DNA of 64,000 nt, from positions 4,030,001 through 4,094,000 of the forward strand of contig NC_014934.1 in NCBI RefSeq assembly GCF_000186265.1, written 5' to 3'. The position numbers and the translations under genes were made by a program. Positions 31,930-41,289 of this stretch are shown one piece after another. Every line of letters begins with the position of its first letter. Position 1 is the stretch's first letter. The stretch is from Cellulophaga algicola DSM 14237. Lineage in GTDB: Bacteria > Bacteroidota > Bacteroidia > Flavobacteriales > Flavobacteriaceae. Below the pieces are notes generated by a model. It searched no databases, was not told where the DNA came from, and saw nothing but the letters and a program-made list of their open reading frames with translations.

Positions 31930-33858
31930 ATGTTAAAAAGTAGTATCGATAAAGCAACAGGTTTTGAAAAGAGATTTGAAAATATAGGCACTTTAGTTTT
32001 TGAAAATTCAACAAAGGCTTCTAAAGAGGTTGCTAAAGAAATTGCTGATTTAATAAAAGTAAAACAAGCACAAAAACAACCGTGTATATTAGGTTTAGCT
32101 ACAGGGTCTTCTCCTAAAGGCTTGTATGCAGAACTGGTGCGTTTACATAAGGAAGAGAATTTGAGTTTTAAAAATGTAATAGCATTCAATTTAGATGAAT
32201 ATTACCCTATGGAACCTGATTCTATGAATAGTTATGTCCGTTTCATGAAGGAACAACTTTTTGATCATATTGATATTCTTCCAGAAAATTATCATGTGCC
32301 AGATGGTTTATTGACAAAAGCTGCTATTGCCGATTATTGTGACCAATATGAAGCTAAAATTGAAGCCTTAGGAGGTCTTGATTTACAAATCTTAGGAATT
32401 GGAGGTAATGGACATATAGGGTTTAATGAATCTGGCTCGCTACAAAACTCAAAGACACGTTTGGTAGCCTTAGACCATATCACTAGAGTTGCAGCTAGTG
32501 GCGATTTTTCTGGATTAGAAAATACTCCTAGAACAGCAATTACATTAGGAGTTAAAAAAATAATGGAAGCTAAAAGAGTTATTCTTATGGCTTGGGGGGA
32601 AGGTAAATCAAACATCATAAAAGCGTCAGCAGAAGGTGAAGTTACAAGTCGTGTACCCGCATCATTTTTACAAGAACACAATAATGCTACTTTTATTTTA
32701 GATCAAGCAGCAGCGTCTAAATTAACAAGGATTAATACCCCATGGCTCGTAGAAAAAATTATTTGGACAGATCAACTGATTAAGAAAGCGGTTTTGAGCC
32801 TTGCCATCCGTTTGAAGAAACCTATTTTGATGTTGACCGATGCTGATTACATTGAAAACGGAATGAGTGATTTACTAGCTGATTCTGGTCCAGCTTATGA
32901 TATCAATATAACCATATTTAATAAGTTACAAAATACGATTACAGGTTGGCCTGGAGGAAAACCAAATGCCGAAGATGATAAACGACCTGAACGTGCTGAA
33001 CCTGCCAAAAAACGAGTATTAATTTTTAGCCCGCACCCAGATGACGATATCATTAGTATGGGAGGTACCTTTAAAAGATTGCATGAACAAGGGCATGAAG
33101 TTCATATTGGATATCAAACATCAGGAAATATAGCTGTTGCCGATGATGAAGCGCTTCGTTTTGCAAGTTTTGTATGTGATTATAATGAAAAATTTAAGAT
33201 AGAAAGTGCAGAAGCTGTCGCTATTTATAAAAAGGCGGTTACATTTCTAAAAAATAAAAAATCTAGTGAAATAGATATTGAAGAGGTTCGGTACATTAAA
33301 GGATTAATTAGAAAAGGAGAAGCTAGAGCTACCTGTCACTTTATAGGTATTCCTGATGAACAAATCCATTTTATGGAATTGCCGTTTTATGAGACTGGTG
33401 CTATTAAAAAGAACCCAATCGGAATTGCAGATGTACAGATTACATCAGATTTAATCGAGAAAATTAAACCCCATCAAATATTTGCAGCAGGAGATTTAGC
33501 AGATCCACACGGTACCCACAAAGTCTGTTTAGATGCTATTTTTGAAGCTGTAAAAAGCTTGAAGCCTAAAAAGTTTATGAAAGATTGTTGGGTTTGGTTG
33601 TACAGAGGTGCTTGGCAAGAATGGGGAATTGATGAAATAGAAATGGCAGTTCCTATGGGGCCAGACCAAGTTTTAGAAAAACGGAAAGGTATTTTTAAAC
33701 ACCAATCTCAAAAAGATGGAGTCGTATTTCAAGGTGCAGATAGTAGAGAGTTTTGGCAACGTGCAGAAGATAGAAATCAAGAAACGGCAGATTTGTATGA
33801 TGAGTTAGGCTTATCACATTACGCTGCTATGGAAGCTTTTGTAAGATGGCATTACTAA
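31930..33858 (+). CDS. nagB: Glucosamine-6-phosphate deaminase fused to a PIG-L deacetylase domain
   Basis: The 642-residue protein has two parts. Residues 1-about 285 are a NagB domain with the ring-opening and catalytic signatures NLDEYYPME (about 89-97) and GIGGNGHIGFNESGS. It converts glucosamine-6-phosphate to fructose-6-phosphate and ammonia. Residues about 355-640 are a PIG-L/LmbE-type deacetylase domain with the zinc motif SPHPDDD (about 366-372) and a later DPHGTH. This long form is usual in Bacteroidota and suggests coupled deacetylation and deamination of amino-sugar phosphates. It lies downstream of the decayed uronate genes. A small broken gene overlaps its 3' end by 13 bp. Confidence 0.92.
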   Translation: MLKSSIDKATGFEKRFENIGTLVFENSTKASKEVAKEIADLIKVKQAQKQPCILGLATGSSPKGLYAELVRLHKEENLSFKNVIAFNLDEYYPMEPDSMNSYVRFMKEQLFDHIDILPENYHVPDGLLTKAAIADYCDQYEAKIEALGGLDLQILGIGGNGHIGFNESGSLQNSKTRLVALDHITRVAASGDFSGLENTPRTAITLGVKKIMEAKRVILMAWGEGKSNIIKASAEGEVTSRVPASFLQEHNNATFILDQAAASKLTRINTPWLVEKIIWTDQLIKKAVLSLAIRLKKPILMLTDADYIENGMSDLLADSGPAYDINITIFNKLQNTITGWPGGKPNAEDDKRPERAEPAKKRVLIFSPHPDDDIISMGGTFKRLHEQGHEVHIGYQTSGNIAVADDEALRFASFVCDYNEKFKIESAEAVAIYKKAVTFLKNKKSSEIDIEEVRYIKGLIRKGEARATCHFIGIPDEQIHFMELPFYETGAIKKNPIGIADVQITSDLIEKIKPHQIFAAGDLADPHGTHKVCLDAIFEAVKSLKPKKFMKDCWVWLYRGAWQEWGIDEIEMAVPMGPDQVLEKRKGIFKHQSQKDGVVFQGADSREFWQRAEDRNQETADLYDELGLSHYAAMEAFVRWHY

Positions 33859-34175
33859 GTTTTCCAAAGCTGATTAAACTAGAACCACAGGTTTGTATGC
33901 TGAAAAAAGAGGCTGTATTATTTAAAAGTCAGGAACCATTATTTTGCCTTAAAAAAGAGAAAATTATTCCTACTTATTGAGATTACTTATGCTTTATAAA
34001 TTGGATTTCAGGAGAATTTGATTTATTACTTCAACAGCAATCAGAAATACTGAAAGTATATTTTCCCAATGGTTGGTTAAGTGTACGTACTATCGTGAAT
34101 GTAAATGAAGAAAGGTTTATAGTAGTTCATGTTCAAGGAAAACCTAGAATCTCCTATCAAAAAAATGCTAGATAA
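33846..34175 (+). pseudogene. Small gene interrupted by one in-frame TGA
   Basis: An ATG at 33846 overlaps the 3' end of nagB by 13 bp. The frame runs without shift to TAA at 34173-34175 except for a single TGA at 33978-33980 (codon 45). The upstream part is MALLSFPKLIKLEPQVC and more, ending EKIIPTY. After the TGA the reading DYLCFINWISGEFDLLLQQQ, then YFPNGWLSVRTIV, then FIVVHVQGKPRISYQKNAR looks like a real protein. Without the TGA it would encode about 109 residues. A single point mutation (for example TGG to TGA) explains it. The family is not recognised. Overlap with nagB suggests translational coupling in the ancestor. Confidence 0.55.
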
Positions 34176-34262
34176 AGTAGCGTTACTTTATAAGCAATTC
34201 CTATATTTTATTGCTCTTAAAGCTATGCAAAAGGCTTTATAGAAATTTGTAAATTTAAAAAT

Positions 34263-34298
34263 AGAAACCTTAAATGATCGTATTCATTTAAGGTTTCT
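34263..34298. terminator. Perfect 15-bp hairpin between convergent genes
   Basis: AGAAACCTTAAATGA (34263-34277) and TCATTTAAGGTTTCT (34284-34298) pair perfectly around a 6-nt loop. It lies between the nagB region on the plus strand and the gene ending at 34397 on the minus strand. T-rich tracts follow at a few bases' distance on both strands. It is probably a bidirectional terminator. Confidence 0.7.
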
Positions 34299-34396
34299 AA
34301 ATATTGATTTTTTGTCTTCACCTCTTTATTAAGGCTATAATTGATAGACTTTTCTTTTAATTATTAAGTGTTGTTTTCTAATAATTCGGAATCAGC

Positions 34397-35752
34397 TTAT
34401 TGCGCCCTTTTACTTATAATTTCTCCTGTTTCATTTCCTTCGCTAGTGCCATCCGGATGGTAATAAATATAATCAAAAATAGCCTCTTGTTTTGCGCTTA
34501 CAATAGCTCCAGCCTTTAAATCGGCGATTTGGAAAGGGTCATTTTGAAGGATTCCTGAAATAGTTGAACCTTCCCATTTGGTTACTTCAATCCACATCCA
34601 TTCTTGCCCATCTTCATCAGTCTTAAACGGTGCTTTTAAAAGTATAGCATAACCAGGTTCAAGTCCGTTATTAAATAACTTTTGAAATTCAGGCAGTTTC
34701 TGTTTTGCACGATTACTCGCAGAAAGAATATCCTCCTCATGCTCAATGAACGTAATAGCATCGGTAGCACCAAAGATTGTGCTGATCAGTTCTTGCTGTT
34801 CTTCTTGTGGTGAAGAATAGCCTTTAGTATTAAATACAATCTGAAATTGTGTATTGTAATCATCTCCTTCCTGAGGTTCTACAGATTTTAGCTGTAAAAC
34901 TCCTTTTTTTAATGCATTTTCTTCAAGAGAATTTAGTAATCTGCTTTTAACACTGTCATTAGCAATGTTATTAATGTCTAGCAATACTGTAGAATCTTTA
35001 GTTATTTTTGGCAGTTCTAGTAACGTTTGTCCTAACAAATTAATAAGACTCGCATAAGAATTACTGTCACGACAACTAATGTTTTCAATAGAGATGTCTG
35101 GCAAACAGAATTTTCTCATACCTAATGTTACGGCCCTGCAGAAATCACCATCACCATCTCTATATAAGTGAATAGTAAACTGACTTGTAATATCTTTTGT
35201 TTCTGCCGTAAAACTAGCAACTCTATCCTTTTTCCATGAAGTACTATTGAAGGTTTCATAGGTTATGTAATCCGTTACCATCGCAGTAGATGAATGAATT
35301 AAGCTATCAATTATAGAATTAATCTGGATTTGATCTGCTATTACATTTTCGTGGGTACCTGAAAAATTAATTAAAACTGCTTTTTTGGGACTTTGAAGAC
35401 TGTTCATTTCTTCCTCAGAGAGGTTATGGGCAGAATGTTGAAGGTAGTCCATACTAGGTGCAGGATACTCGTTTTTTGGATTTGAAAATTGTGTAATAGT
35501 ATATTTATTTTCTTTAACGGGAGCAGTAATAGAATCTGCTAATTTATAGGTAGGCAATAATTTTGCGACGAGTTGTTCTATTTTAAATGTAGAAATACTA
35601 TCCTTTTCTTCAATGGAGTATATACCATATGAAGTATGAAAATCACTATTTTTAATGGCAACTGTTGGGGTCATATTTGCTTTTTTATCTTTTTTCTTTT
35701 CAGAGCAACTTAAAATAAAACAGGATAAAAAGATGAAAATTAGATATTTCAT
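34397..35752 (-). CDS. Lipoprotein with C-terminal DUF2314 domain
   Basis: The 451-residue protein begins with a short hydrophobic signal and a lipobox, FILSCSEKK (Cys16), so it is a lipoprotein. The first 350 residues are a large uncharacterised region with several SxSxT strands. The C-terminal part EPGYAILLKAPFKTDEDGQE (about 362-381), the following MWIEVTKWEGSTISGILQND, and YIYYHPDGTSEGNETGEII match DUF2314, a small domain of unknown function found in bacterial proteins and sometimes alongside ankyrin repeats. Its placement on a lipoprotein is as seen here. It has no obvious operon partner: the gap to the 219-residue gene upstream is 125 bp. Confidence 0.72.
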   Translation of the reverse strand: MKYLIFIFLSCFILSCSEKKKDKKANMTPTVAIKNSDFHTSYGIYSIEEKDSISTFKIEQLVAKLLPTYKLADSITAPVKENKYTITQFSNPKNEYPAPSMDYLQHSAHNLSEEEMNSLQSPKKAVLINFSGTHENVIADQIQINSIIDSLIHSSTAMVTDYITYETFNSTSWKKDRVASFTAETKDITSQFTIHLYRDGDGDFCRAVTLGMRKFCLPDISIENISCRDSNSYASLINLLGQTLLELPKITKDSTVLLDINNIANDSVKSRLLNSLEENALKKGVLQLKSVEPQEGDDYNTQFQIVFNTKGYSSPQEEQQELISTIFGATDAITFIEHEEDILSASNRAKQKLPEFQKLFNNGLEPGYAILLKAPFKTDEDGQEWMWIEVTKWEGSTISGILQNDPFQIADLKAGAIVSAKQEAIFDYIYYHPDGTSEGNETGEIISKRAQ

Positions 35753-35877
35753 GGTGGTGGTTTTTTAGATATAATTGAAAATTAAATTAAGCAGCCAAAT
35801 AAGGTATTTATCCTACTTTATTTTGTTAAGATAAAGACTTTCTATTAATTATAGCCCTATTTGGAGTATTCCTTCTC

Positions 35878-36537
35878 TTAATCTGGATTGATCTTGCTAT
35901 AGATCTTTCCTTTCCAAAAAAGCGCTTCGCTAGGTTCTAAAGTATTTTTAAACTTAAAGTCAAATTCGGCTTTTATGATCCCGTTATCGTACAGGGGTTT
36001 ATCTATTTTTATCGTCCCACTCCTTAAATGGAAATTATGTATTCCCAAATCTCTAATGCTATTGAATAGTACTGTAGCAGCGCATAAATCATTTTGTAAT
36101 TCTAATTTTAAAGTACTGTGTGTAGAAACATTATCTAATGATTTTCCTTTTATAGCCCCATTTTGTAGTCTTTTAAATGTGATGTAATCTGTTCCTGAAT
36201 ATTCATACATTCTAGTTTCGGATTGCAAGGAGTGGTATATATGTGTTGTATCAATAATTTTATAAAAAGCCTGTAAAGAATCTTTATATATTTTTCCAGT
36301 TTTATCTTTCATTCCATCAATTTCTGCGGGACAATAACCATCACAGCTCAATTGACCGTGTCTGTTTCTATAAATCCCTTCTAAATAATTCCATTCCTTA
36401 TTAAAAGAAAAGTCTCCTTCTAAATGTTGAGTCCACTCAATTTTTATGCTGTTTGAAGTAGCTGTAGTTTTTTCAATCGTTTTAAAAGAAAGAAAGAGTA
36501 ACAATAAAAATGAAATAACTGTAATTTTTATTTTCAT
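35878..36537 (-). CDS. Secreted hypothetical protein, 219 residues
   Basis: The N-terminus MKIKITVISFLLLLFLSF is a signal peptide, so the product is exported. The mature part begins near residue 25 with IKIEWTQHLEGDFSF. A pair of cysteines in LSCDGYCPAEIDG (about 64-76) may form a disulfide. The remainder is beta-rich with a TIKIDKPLYDNGIIKAEFDFKF stretch near the end. I do not recognise the family. It precedes the DUF2314 lipoprotein on the same strand, 125 bp apart, and the RDD-family gene lies 143 bp upstream. These could be a loose set of envelope proteins, but no functional link is visible. Confidence 0.65.
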   Translation of the reverse strand: MKIKITVISFLLLLFLSFKTIEKTTATSNSIKIEWTQHLEGDFSFNKEWNYLEGIYRNRHGQLSCDGYCPAEIDGMKDKTGKIYKDSLQAFYKIIDTTHIYHSLQSETRMYEYSGTDYITFKRLQNGAIKGKSLDNVSTHSTLKLELQNDLCAATVLFNSIRDLGIHNFHLRSGTIKIDKPLYDNGIIKAEFDFKFKNTLEPSEALFWKGKIYSKINPD

Positions 36538-36680
36538 AAGGCTGATAAGTGTTTTAAATCGCTATTCAAATTATTAGACTATAAGAAACGACGCTAATTG
36601 TATAAAAAATAGTAGTGTTCATCACAATATTAATGATAAGCGTATTGCGCTAACTACTATAGATACTTTGTTTGTTAGAA

Positions 36681-37187
36681 TTATTCATTTTGCATCATTT
36701 TAAGGATCGTTTTTTTCTCTTTGCGCCATATCGTATACGTTAATGTTTTCTCATTATGATAATAAATATCTTCACTCCATGCCGTACCTTCAGAAATAGC
36801 ATAAACTATAAGGTTTAAAAATTGCAACTTATTTTTAGCAAAAGATCTCAAAACAGAAGGTTTATTACAATAATCATCAATAACTTCAAAACCAAGTAGC
36901 AGTTTGCCAAAGGTGCGACCAGTTAAAGTTTCTAAGATAGGATTAATTAAAAAAAGACAAAGTAGGGCCAGAAGTACAGGATGCATGTTGAAGTCTGTAT
37001 AGGCGCTAATTAAAAAAAACAAGCCGTAATAAAATAGAAAATCTAATAGCTTAGATAAGATTCTTAGGTTAAATTTTTTAACGTTGGGGTTGTATTTAAA
37101 CTCAAAGTCAATAGAAATATATTTGCCACTTTTAGCCTTTCGGTTTATCGTTTTATAAGTTTTTAATTCTGATATTTTTAAACTCAT
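36681..37187 (-). CDS. RDD-family membrane protein
   Basis: The 168-residue protein has two or three membrane segments in the middle (about 42-60, 68-88 and possibly 110-130) and matches RDD-domain proteins. It has an arginine near the start of the first helix (NLRILSKLLDFLFYYGLFFL), Asp residues within and after it, and the hydrophobic LLCLFLINPILETLTGRTFGKLLLGFEVIDD block typical of the family. RDD proteins are small inner-membrane proteins of uncertain function, some implicated in ion exchange. It follows the fatty-acid hydroxylase gene after 12 bp, so these two genes are probably one transcript. Confidence 0.8.
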   Translation of the reverse strand: MSLKISELKTYKTINRKAKSGKYISIDFEFKYNPNVKKFNLRILSKLLDFLFYYGLFFLISAYTDFNMHPVLLALLCLFLINPILETLTGRTFGKLLLGFEVIDDYCNKPSVLRSFAKNKLQFLNLIVYAISEGTAWSEDIYYHNEKTLTYTIWRKEKKTILKMMQNE

Positions 37188-37199
37188 TTTTTAAAGTGA

Positions 37200-37856
37200 T
37201 TACCCTTTTTTCTTTTCTGTTTTAAATAGCTTATCCCACAAGAAGGTATAAAATCCGTAGTTTTTATAAAATAATTGATGATGATTCTTATGAAAATAAT
37301 TTGTAGTAAAAATTAAGAAATGAGCATTTTGCCGATGACCATTTAAGTGTGTAATTACTCCGTAAAACCAATTGAAAACTAGAAAAGCTATAAATCCATA
37401 GATATTTAACGAAAATAATAGTGCTACGACCGTGAGTAATAAACCAAAGAAAACAGCTTCCCATGGAGACATATAGTATAAGCTAACACAATTAAAACGG
37501 TCTGTATGCTCATGGTGTTTTAAATGAATTTTCTTTAAAAAACCAATGTTATGGGATGCCCAATGGAGTGCATACATTAAAAAATCCATCACTAAAAATA
37601 AAAGTATAAAAGTCAATACTATATTCATGTTAGAAAAAACGATGATTCCTTTAACCCATAATATATAACCAGGAATAGCAATTAAAATATTTAAGAAAAG
37701 GGTAAGCAAGGAAAATAGCACCTCTTTTTTTGTAAGTATTGTTTGATGATTATAGGCTTTATCCCAAAAGTAACTGACCCCTATATTTAATATATAAGCA
37801 AGGATATTTAAGGAAATTAATACTGAGAAAAATATAGTGAAGTCCTTTATATCCAT
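37200..37856 (-). CDS. Sterol desaturase / fatty acid hydroxylase superfamily membrane protein
   Basis: The 218-residue integral membrane protein has several hydrophobic helices and the His-box pattern of the diiron fatty-acid hydroxylase superfamily: HWASH (about 98-102), HLKHHEH (about 111-117), HLNGH (about 170-174) and HKNHH (about 189-193). Enzymes of this type hydroxylate or desaturate lipids or carotenoids using oxygen and a non-heme diiron site. In marine Flavobacteriaceae relatives modify carotenoids or fatty acids, and the substrate here is unknown. The ATG at 37856 is the first in the frame. It is followed by the RDD-family gene after 12 bp. Confidence 0.85.
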   Translation of the reverse strand: MDIKDFTIFFSVLISLNILAYILNIGVSYFWDKAYNHQTILTKKEVLFSLLTLFLNILIAIPGYILWVKGIIVFSNMNIVLTFILLFLVMDFLMYALHWASHNIGFLKKIHLKHHEHTDRFNCVSLYYMSPWEAVFFGLLLTVVALLFSLNIYGFIAFLVFNWFYGVITHLNGHRQNAHFLIFTTNYFHKNHHQLFYKNYGFYTFLWDKLFKTEKKKG

Positions 37857-37903
37857 ATATTGTTTTTTAAGAGAACGTTATGCATTTTGTTTTTATGCGA
37901 AAA

Positions 37904-38473
37904 TCAATCATTAAATAAGGAATCAATTATCTTTTCTTCAATCCAATAATTTAAGTAAGGTTTTAATTTTATGGCACCGGGTATATGGCTCCATCGTTCA
38001 TTCTCATAGACCATTACTATTTTAAAATCTTTGCTGGTCACTATTAACTTTTTATCATCATCATACCAATAACGAGCTCCATATAGTTTTTTAAAATGTT
38101 TTCTCCCCTTATCCATAAGTGCTTCTGTTGCCTTATCCGTAAATTCTATATGAGTTTCAGACACATAATCTACTAAGGCATAAGCTTTATTTTTGTCCTT
38201 TATAATTTTGCCTATTTCAATGATTTTAGAATTTTTAATTTCAGTTTTAAAGTTGGGGTTGCTATGAAGTTCTCCAAGAAATGAACTGATCTGATCTTCA
38301 GGAATTTGTTCTTTAAACTTAGGGTATAAAGTAGCGTAAAATTCTTCTGTTTTTTTATGCTCTACTATTTGAAAAAGAGTAGCTAAATAGGAGGTAACCA
38401 GACTTTTACTTTGAGAGAAAACTGGAAACGTAAAAAGCATGAAAATAATAATCAGAAGAAGTTTGTTTTTCAT
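37904..38473 (-). CDS. Secreted hypothetical protein, 189 residues
   Basis: The N-terminus MKNKLLLIIIFMLFTFPVFS is a signal peptide ending near residue 20, so the product is exported. The mature protein is charged and probably alpha/beta, with KTEEFYATLYPKFKEQIPED near 39-58 and SKDFKIVMVYENERWSHIPG in the C-terminal third. This resembles nuclear-transport-factor-2-like or DUF4440-like secreted proteins in outline, but I cannot support the family. It lies 47 bp upstream of the fatty-acid hydroxylase gene on the same strand, so the three genes (this, hydroxylase, RDD) may be an operon transcribed from about 38.5 kb. Confidence 0.65.
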   Translation of the reverse strand: MKNKLLLIIIFMLFTFPVFSQSKSLVTSYLATLFQIVEHKKTEEFYATLYPKFKEQIPEDQISSFLGELHSNPNFKTEIKNSKIIEIGKIIKDKNKAYALVDYVSETHIEFTDKATEALMDKGRKHFKKLYGARYWYDDDKKLIVTSKDFKIVMVYENERWSHIPGAIKLKPYLNYWIEEKIIDSLFND

Positions 38474-38739
38474 TTTATTGCTGTTATTCTAGTCATTTAA
38501 AGTTATGATTACTACCCATAAAGAGATTCTTTACACCCTAAATATAGATTAATTCAAGGTAGTTTTACTTTTACATTCTGAAATTATGAATATTTCAACG
38601 TGCCATTCTTTCTAATTACCATAATGTCAACCTTACTTTTTAGTAACCTGAAGTGCTTGAATTATGAAAGACTAACTTACTGAGATTCGTTTTGCAATTA
38701 ATCATGTTTTATTATCTTTGAAACTTTTAAATTTCATCC

Positions 38740-39534
38740 ATGGATATAGTAAAAAGAAACAACGTTAAAGTCCTCGGGAACGGCTCTAAGGTTATCATGT
38801 TTGCACATGGTTTTGGCTGTGATCAAAATATGTGGCGTTTTATAACCCCTTCTTTTACGGACAACTATAAAATAATTCTATTTGATTATGTAGGTTCTGG
38901 GAATTCGGATTTAAGTGCGTATAACACTCAAAAATATGATTCTTTATATGGTTATGCTCAGGATGTAATAGATATTTGTCATGAAATGAATCTTCATAAT
39001 GTTGTGTTTGTGGGGCATTCTGTTAGTTCAATCATTGGTACATTAGCCTCTTTGCAATCTCCAGGTATCTTTGAACGATTAATCTTTGTATCACCATCGC
39101 CACGGTATATTAATGATATGGATTATAAAGGTGGTTTTTCAAAAGAAGATCTAGAGGGGCTGTTAGAAGTAATGTCTAATAATTATACAGGTTGGGCTAA
39201 TCTGTTGGCACCTATGGTAATGCAAAATCCAGAAAGACCTGGTTTAACCAAAGAACTTGAAAATAGTTTTTGTACCTCTGATCCATTCGTAACAAGACAA
39301 TTCGCGAAGGTTACTTTTTTCTCAGACAATCGTGAGGATTTAAAAAAAATAAAAATACCTACGTTAATTCTTCAATGTACAGATGATGCTATTGCTCCTA
39401 GCAATGTGGGTGCATATATACATCAACAAATTACAGGGAGTACATTAGTAAAAATGAAAGCTAAAGGTCATTGTCCACATATGAGTCATCCGGAAGAAAC
39501 AATTGGTTGCATTAAAGAATTTTTAGAACAGTAA
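38740..39534 (+). CDS. Alpha/beta hydrolase, RsbQ/KAI2-like
   Basis: The 264-residue alpha/beta hydrolase resembles RsbQ, a stress-signalling partner of PAS-domain phosphatases, and the KAI2/D14 hydrolases. Features are the oxyanion loop FAHGFGCDQNMWRFI (about 21-35), DYVGSGNSDLS (about 49-59), the nucleophile elbow GHSVSS (Ser about 96), a late Asp (CTDDAIAP) and the catalytic His in GHCPHMSHPEE. The length is right for the family. It starts 18 bp before a PAS-domain histidine kinase gene. An RsbQ partner next to a PAS protein mirrors the Bacillus RsbQ-RsbP pair, where the hydrolase binds and activates a PAS sensor. The small-molecule ligand is not known. Confidence 0.85.
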   Translation: MDIVKRNNVKVLGNGSKVIMFAHGFGCDQNMWRFITPSFTDNYKIILFDYVGSGNSDLSAYNTQKYDSLYGYAQDVIDICHEMNLHNVVFVGHSVSSIIGTLASLQSPGIFERLIFVSPSPRYINDMDYKGGFSKEDLEGLLEVMSNNYTGWANLLAPMVMQNPERPGLTKELENSFCTSDPFVTRQFAKVTFFSDNREDLKKIKIPTLILQCTDDAIAPSNVGAYIHQQITGSTLVKMKAKGHCPHMSHPEETIGCIKEFLEQ

Positions 39535-39552
39535 CTACTAAAAACTTAATGC

Positions 39553-40734
39553 ATGAGTATTAATTTGGAAAATCATAAAGAGTTTTATCATACTTCCCCA
39601 GGGTTTAATTTTACGTTATCAGATGCTGGTGATGTGCTGTTTATCAATCAAAAATTTAGAGAATGTCTAGGCTATGATCTAGTGGAGCCTTTGAAAATTA
39701 ACGATATACTTACCTCAGGAAGTGTCATTTTTTTTCAAGTTCATCTTCAGCCAATGATAGATCTGCAACATAAAGCAGATGAAGTTTTTTTGTCCTTTAA
39801 AACAAAAACAGGGAATACGGTACCAGTACTTTTAAATGCTATTCGGTTAGTAGAAGGAGAAATCCCTAAAATTCATTTTGCAGGTATTAATATTTCCCAA
39901 CGCAATAACTATGAAAAGGAAATACTTCATGCTCGAGATGTTGCAGAAAAAGCACTTTTAGATAATTTAGAGCATATTCGTTTAAAAAAAGAACTAGAGT
40001 ACAGTCAGCATCAAATAGAAGTACAGCTGCAGAAAATTGCTAATTATTCAGAGCAGCATAAGCAAATAGATAAAGTACTTTCTCATGACCTTCAAGAACC
40101 CATTAGAAAAATAAGTATTTTTGCAAGCCTTATAGAAAATATAGATCCTGAAATAGAAAAAAATATTTCAAAAATCCTCAAATCATCAGAACGTTTACGT
40201 AAACTTTTGAACCGTATGCAGCGTTTACATGCGATTGAAAATGCAAGTCTAAACCTTAGCAATGTTAGTCTAAAAGACATTATTGAAAAAGCAAAAAATA
40301 AGCTTGATATTAAGGATAGCTCATTGCAAATTACACATATAGATTCTCTTATATTTCCTGCAGATCATGACCAATTAGTTAATTTGTTCTCAGAACTGTT
40401 AGATAACTCCTTAAAGTATAAAAGAAATGAAACTCCATTAGTTATAAAGGTTACTACGGATCATTTTATGCAAAATACATTTATTGAGACAGAGGATAAA
40501 TTTCAATATGGAAAATACGTACGGGTTACCTATTCTGATAATGGTTCAGGTTTTGAAAATACATATGCGGAAACTGTTTTTGAGTTGTTTTCAAAATTAC
40601 ATATGGATAAGGGCTTAGGGTTTGGCCTTACACTGGTAAAAAGGATTATGAGCTTACACAGAGGCACCGTTAAACTAAAATCTATAGAAAATGAAGGAAC
40701 AACATTAACAATGCTTTTTCCTTTAGAAGCATAA
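39553..40734 (+). CDS. PAS-domain sensor histidine kinase, probable partner of the RsbQ-like hydrolase
   Basis: The 393-residue protein has an N-terminal PAS domain (about 10-120, LSDAGDVLFINQKFRECLGY) and a coiled coil (about 125-170). The histidine phosphotransfer motif is KVLSHDLQEPIRKI (His about 180), followed by a HATPase domain with an N-box (ELLDNSLKYKR), G1 (YSDNGSGFE) and a GLGFGLTLVKR G2 region. No membrane segment is present, so it is a cytoplasmic kinase. The RsbQ-like hydrolase gene lies 18 bp upstream, so the PAS domain may receive a signal from a product of that hydrolase. No response regulator is adjacent; a single-domain receiver lies at 51.2 kb. Confidence 0.85.
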   Translation: MSINLENHKEFYHTSPGFNFTLSDAGDVLFINQKFRECLGYDLVEPLKINDILTSGSVIFFQVHLQPMIDLQHKADEVFLSFKTKTGNTVPVLLNAIRLVEGEIPKIHFAGINISQRNNYEKEILHARDVAEKALLDNLEHIRLKKELEYSQHQIEVQLQKIANYSEQHKQIDKVLSHDLQEPIRKISIFASLIENIDPEIEKNISKILKSSERLRKLLNRMQRLHAIENASLNLSNVSLKDIIEKAKNKLDIKDSSLQITHIDSLIFPADHDQLVNLFSELLDNSLKYKRNETPLVIKVTTDHFMQNTFIETEDKFQYGKYVRVTYSDNGSGFENTYAETVFELFSKLHMDKGLGFGLTLVKRIMSLHRGTVKLKSIENEGTTLTMLFPLEA

Positions 40735-41289
40735 TCTTATAAACTTAGTATACCCCAAATTAGCTCTAATCATACACCTGCTTATCTATAAAATGATTTT
40801 ATAAATTAGCACTTTTTTATTTTCTAAGTCAAATAATTATATGGATTGAAGTAAAACAAAAACGTATTGCTAGGTATATTTGTTCCTAATAATTTGATGT
40901 GGTATAGAAATGCTGAATTTCATATAGTACCCAATTTTTACTACTTAAAATAGTAGCCGTTATTTTGGTGAATTGATTTTCTCAATTTTATTTTAAAGCC
41001 GTTTTATTTACTCACAGAAATAGAGACGTATTTATTATTTTTTTTACTAAAATTTTCTAGATTATTTTTAGATTTGAATAGGATTTTGATGAAAGGAAGC
41101 AATACTTTTAATTATAGGAGATATGAGGTCCTTTTTTAAAGCGTACCAACGTCTAATTCATCAATTACAAGTATTTGGTAGCGGCCTAACATATTTTTAT
41201 AAGAGCGGACTAAATTAGTAGCCGTACAATACATCATTTTATACATACAATTTTCAGAATACACTAACAGTTTTGTAGTACTATTACTT
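40735..41289. other. Long intergenic stretch with a possible transposase-helper remnant
   Basis: No intact gene is present. On the minus strand a 36-codon frame (41246 to 41136) reads with RYQILVIDELDVGTL, which resembles the Walker B region of IS21 IstB-type ATPases. The rest of the gene is missing and the match is short. The decamer TAGTAGCCGT occurs twice in the stretch. Otherwise the sequence is AT-rich and I see no clear promoter. Confidence 0.3.

Noticed and set aside
34275-34287. ATGA-N6-TCAT-like match
   Set aside because: It lies within the perfect 15-bp terminator hairpin at 34263-34298, at the loop, and no -7 box or gene start is at the right distance.
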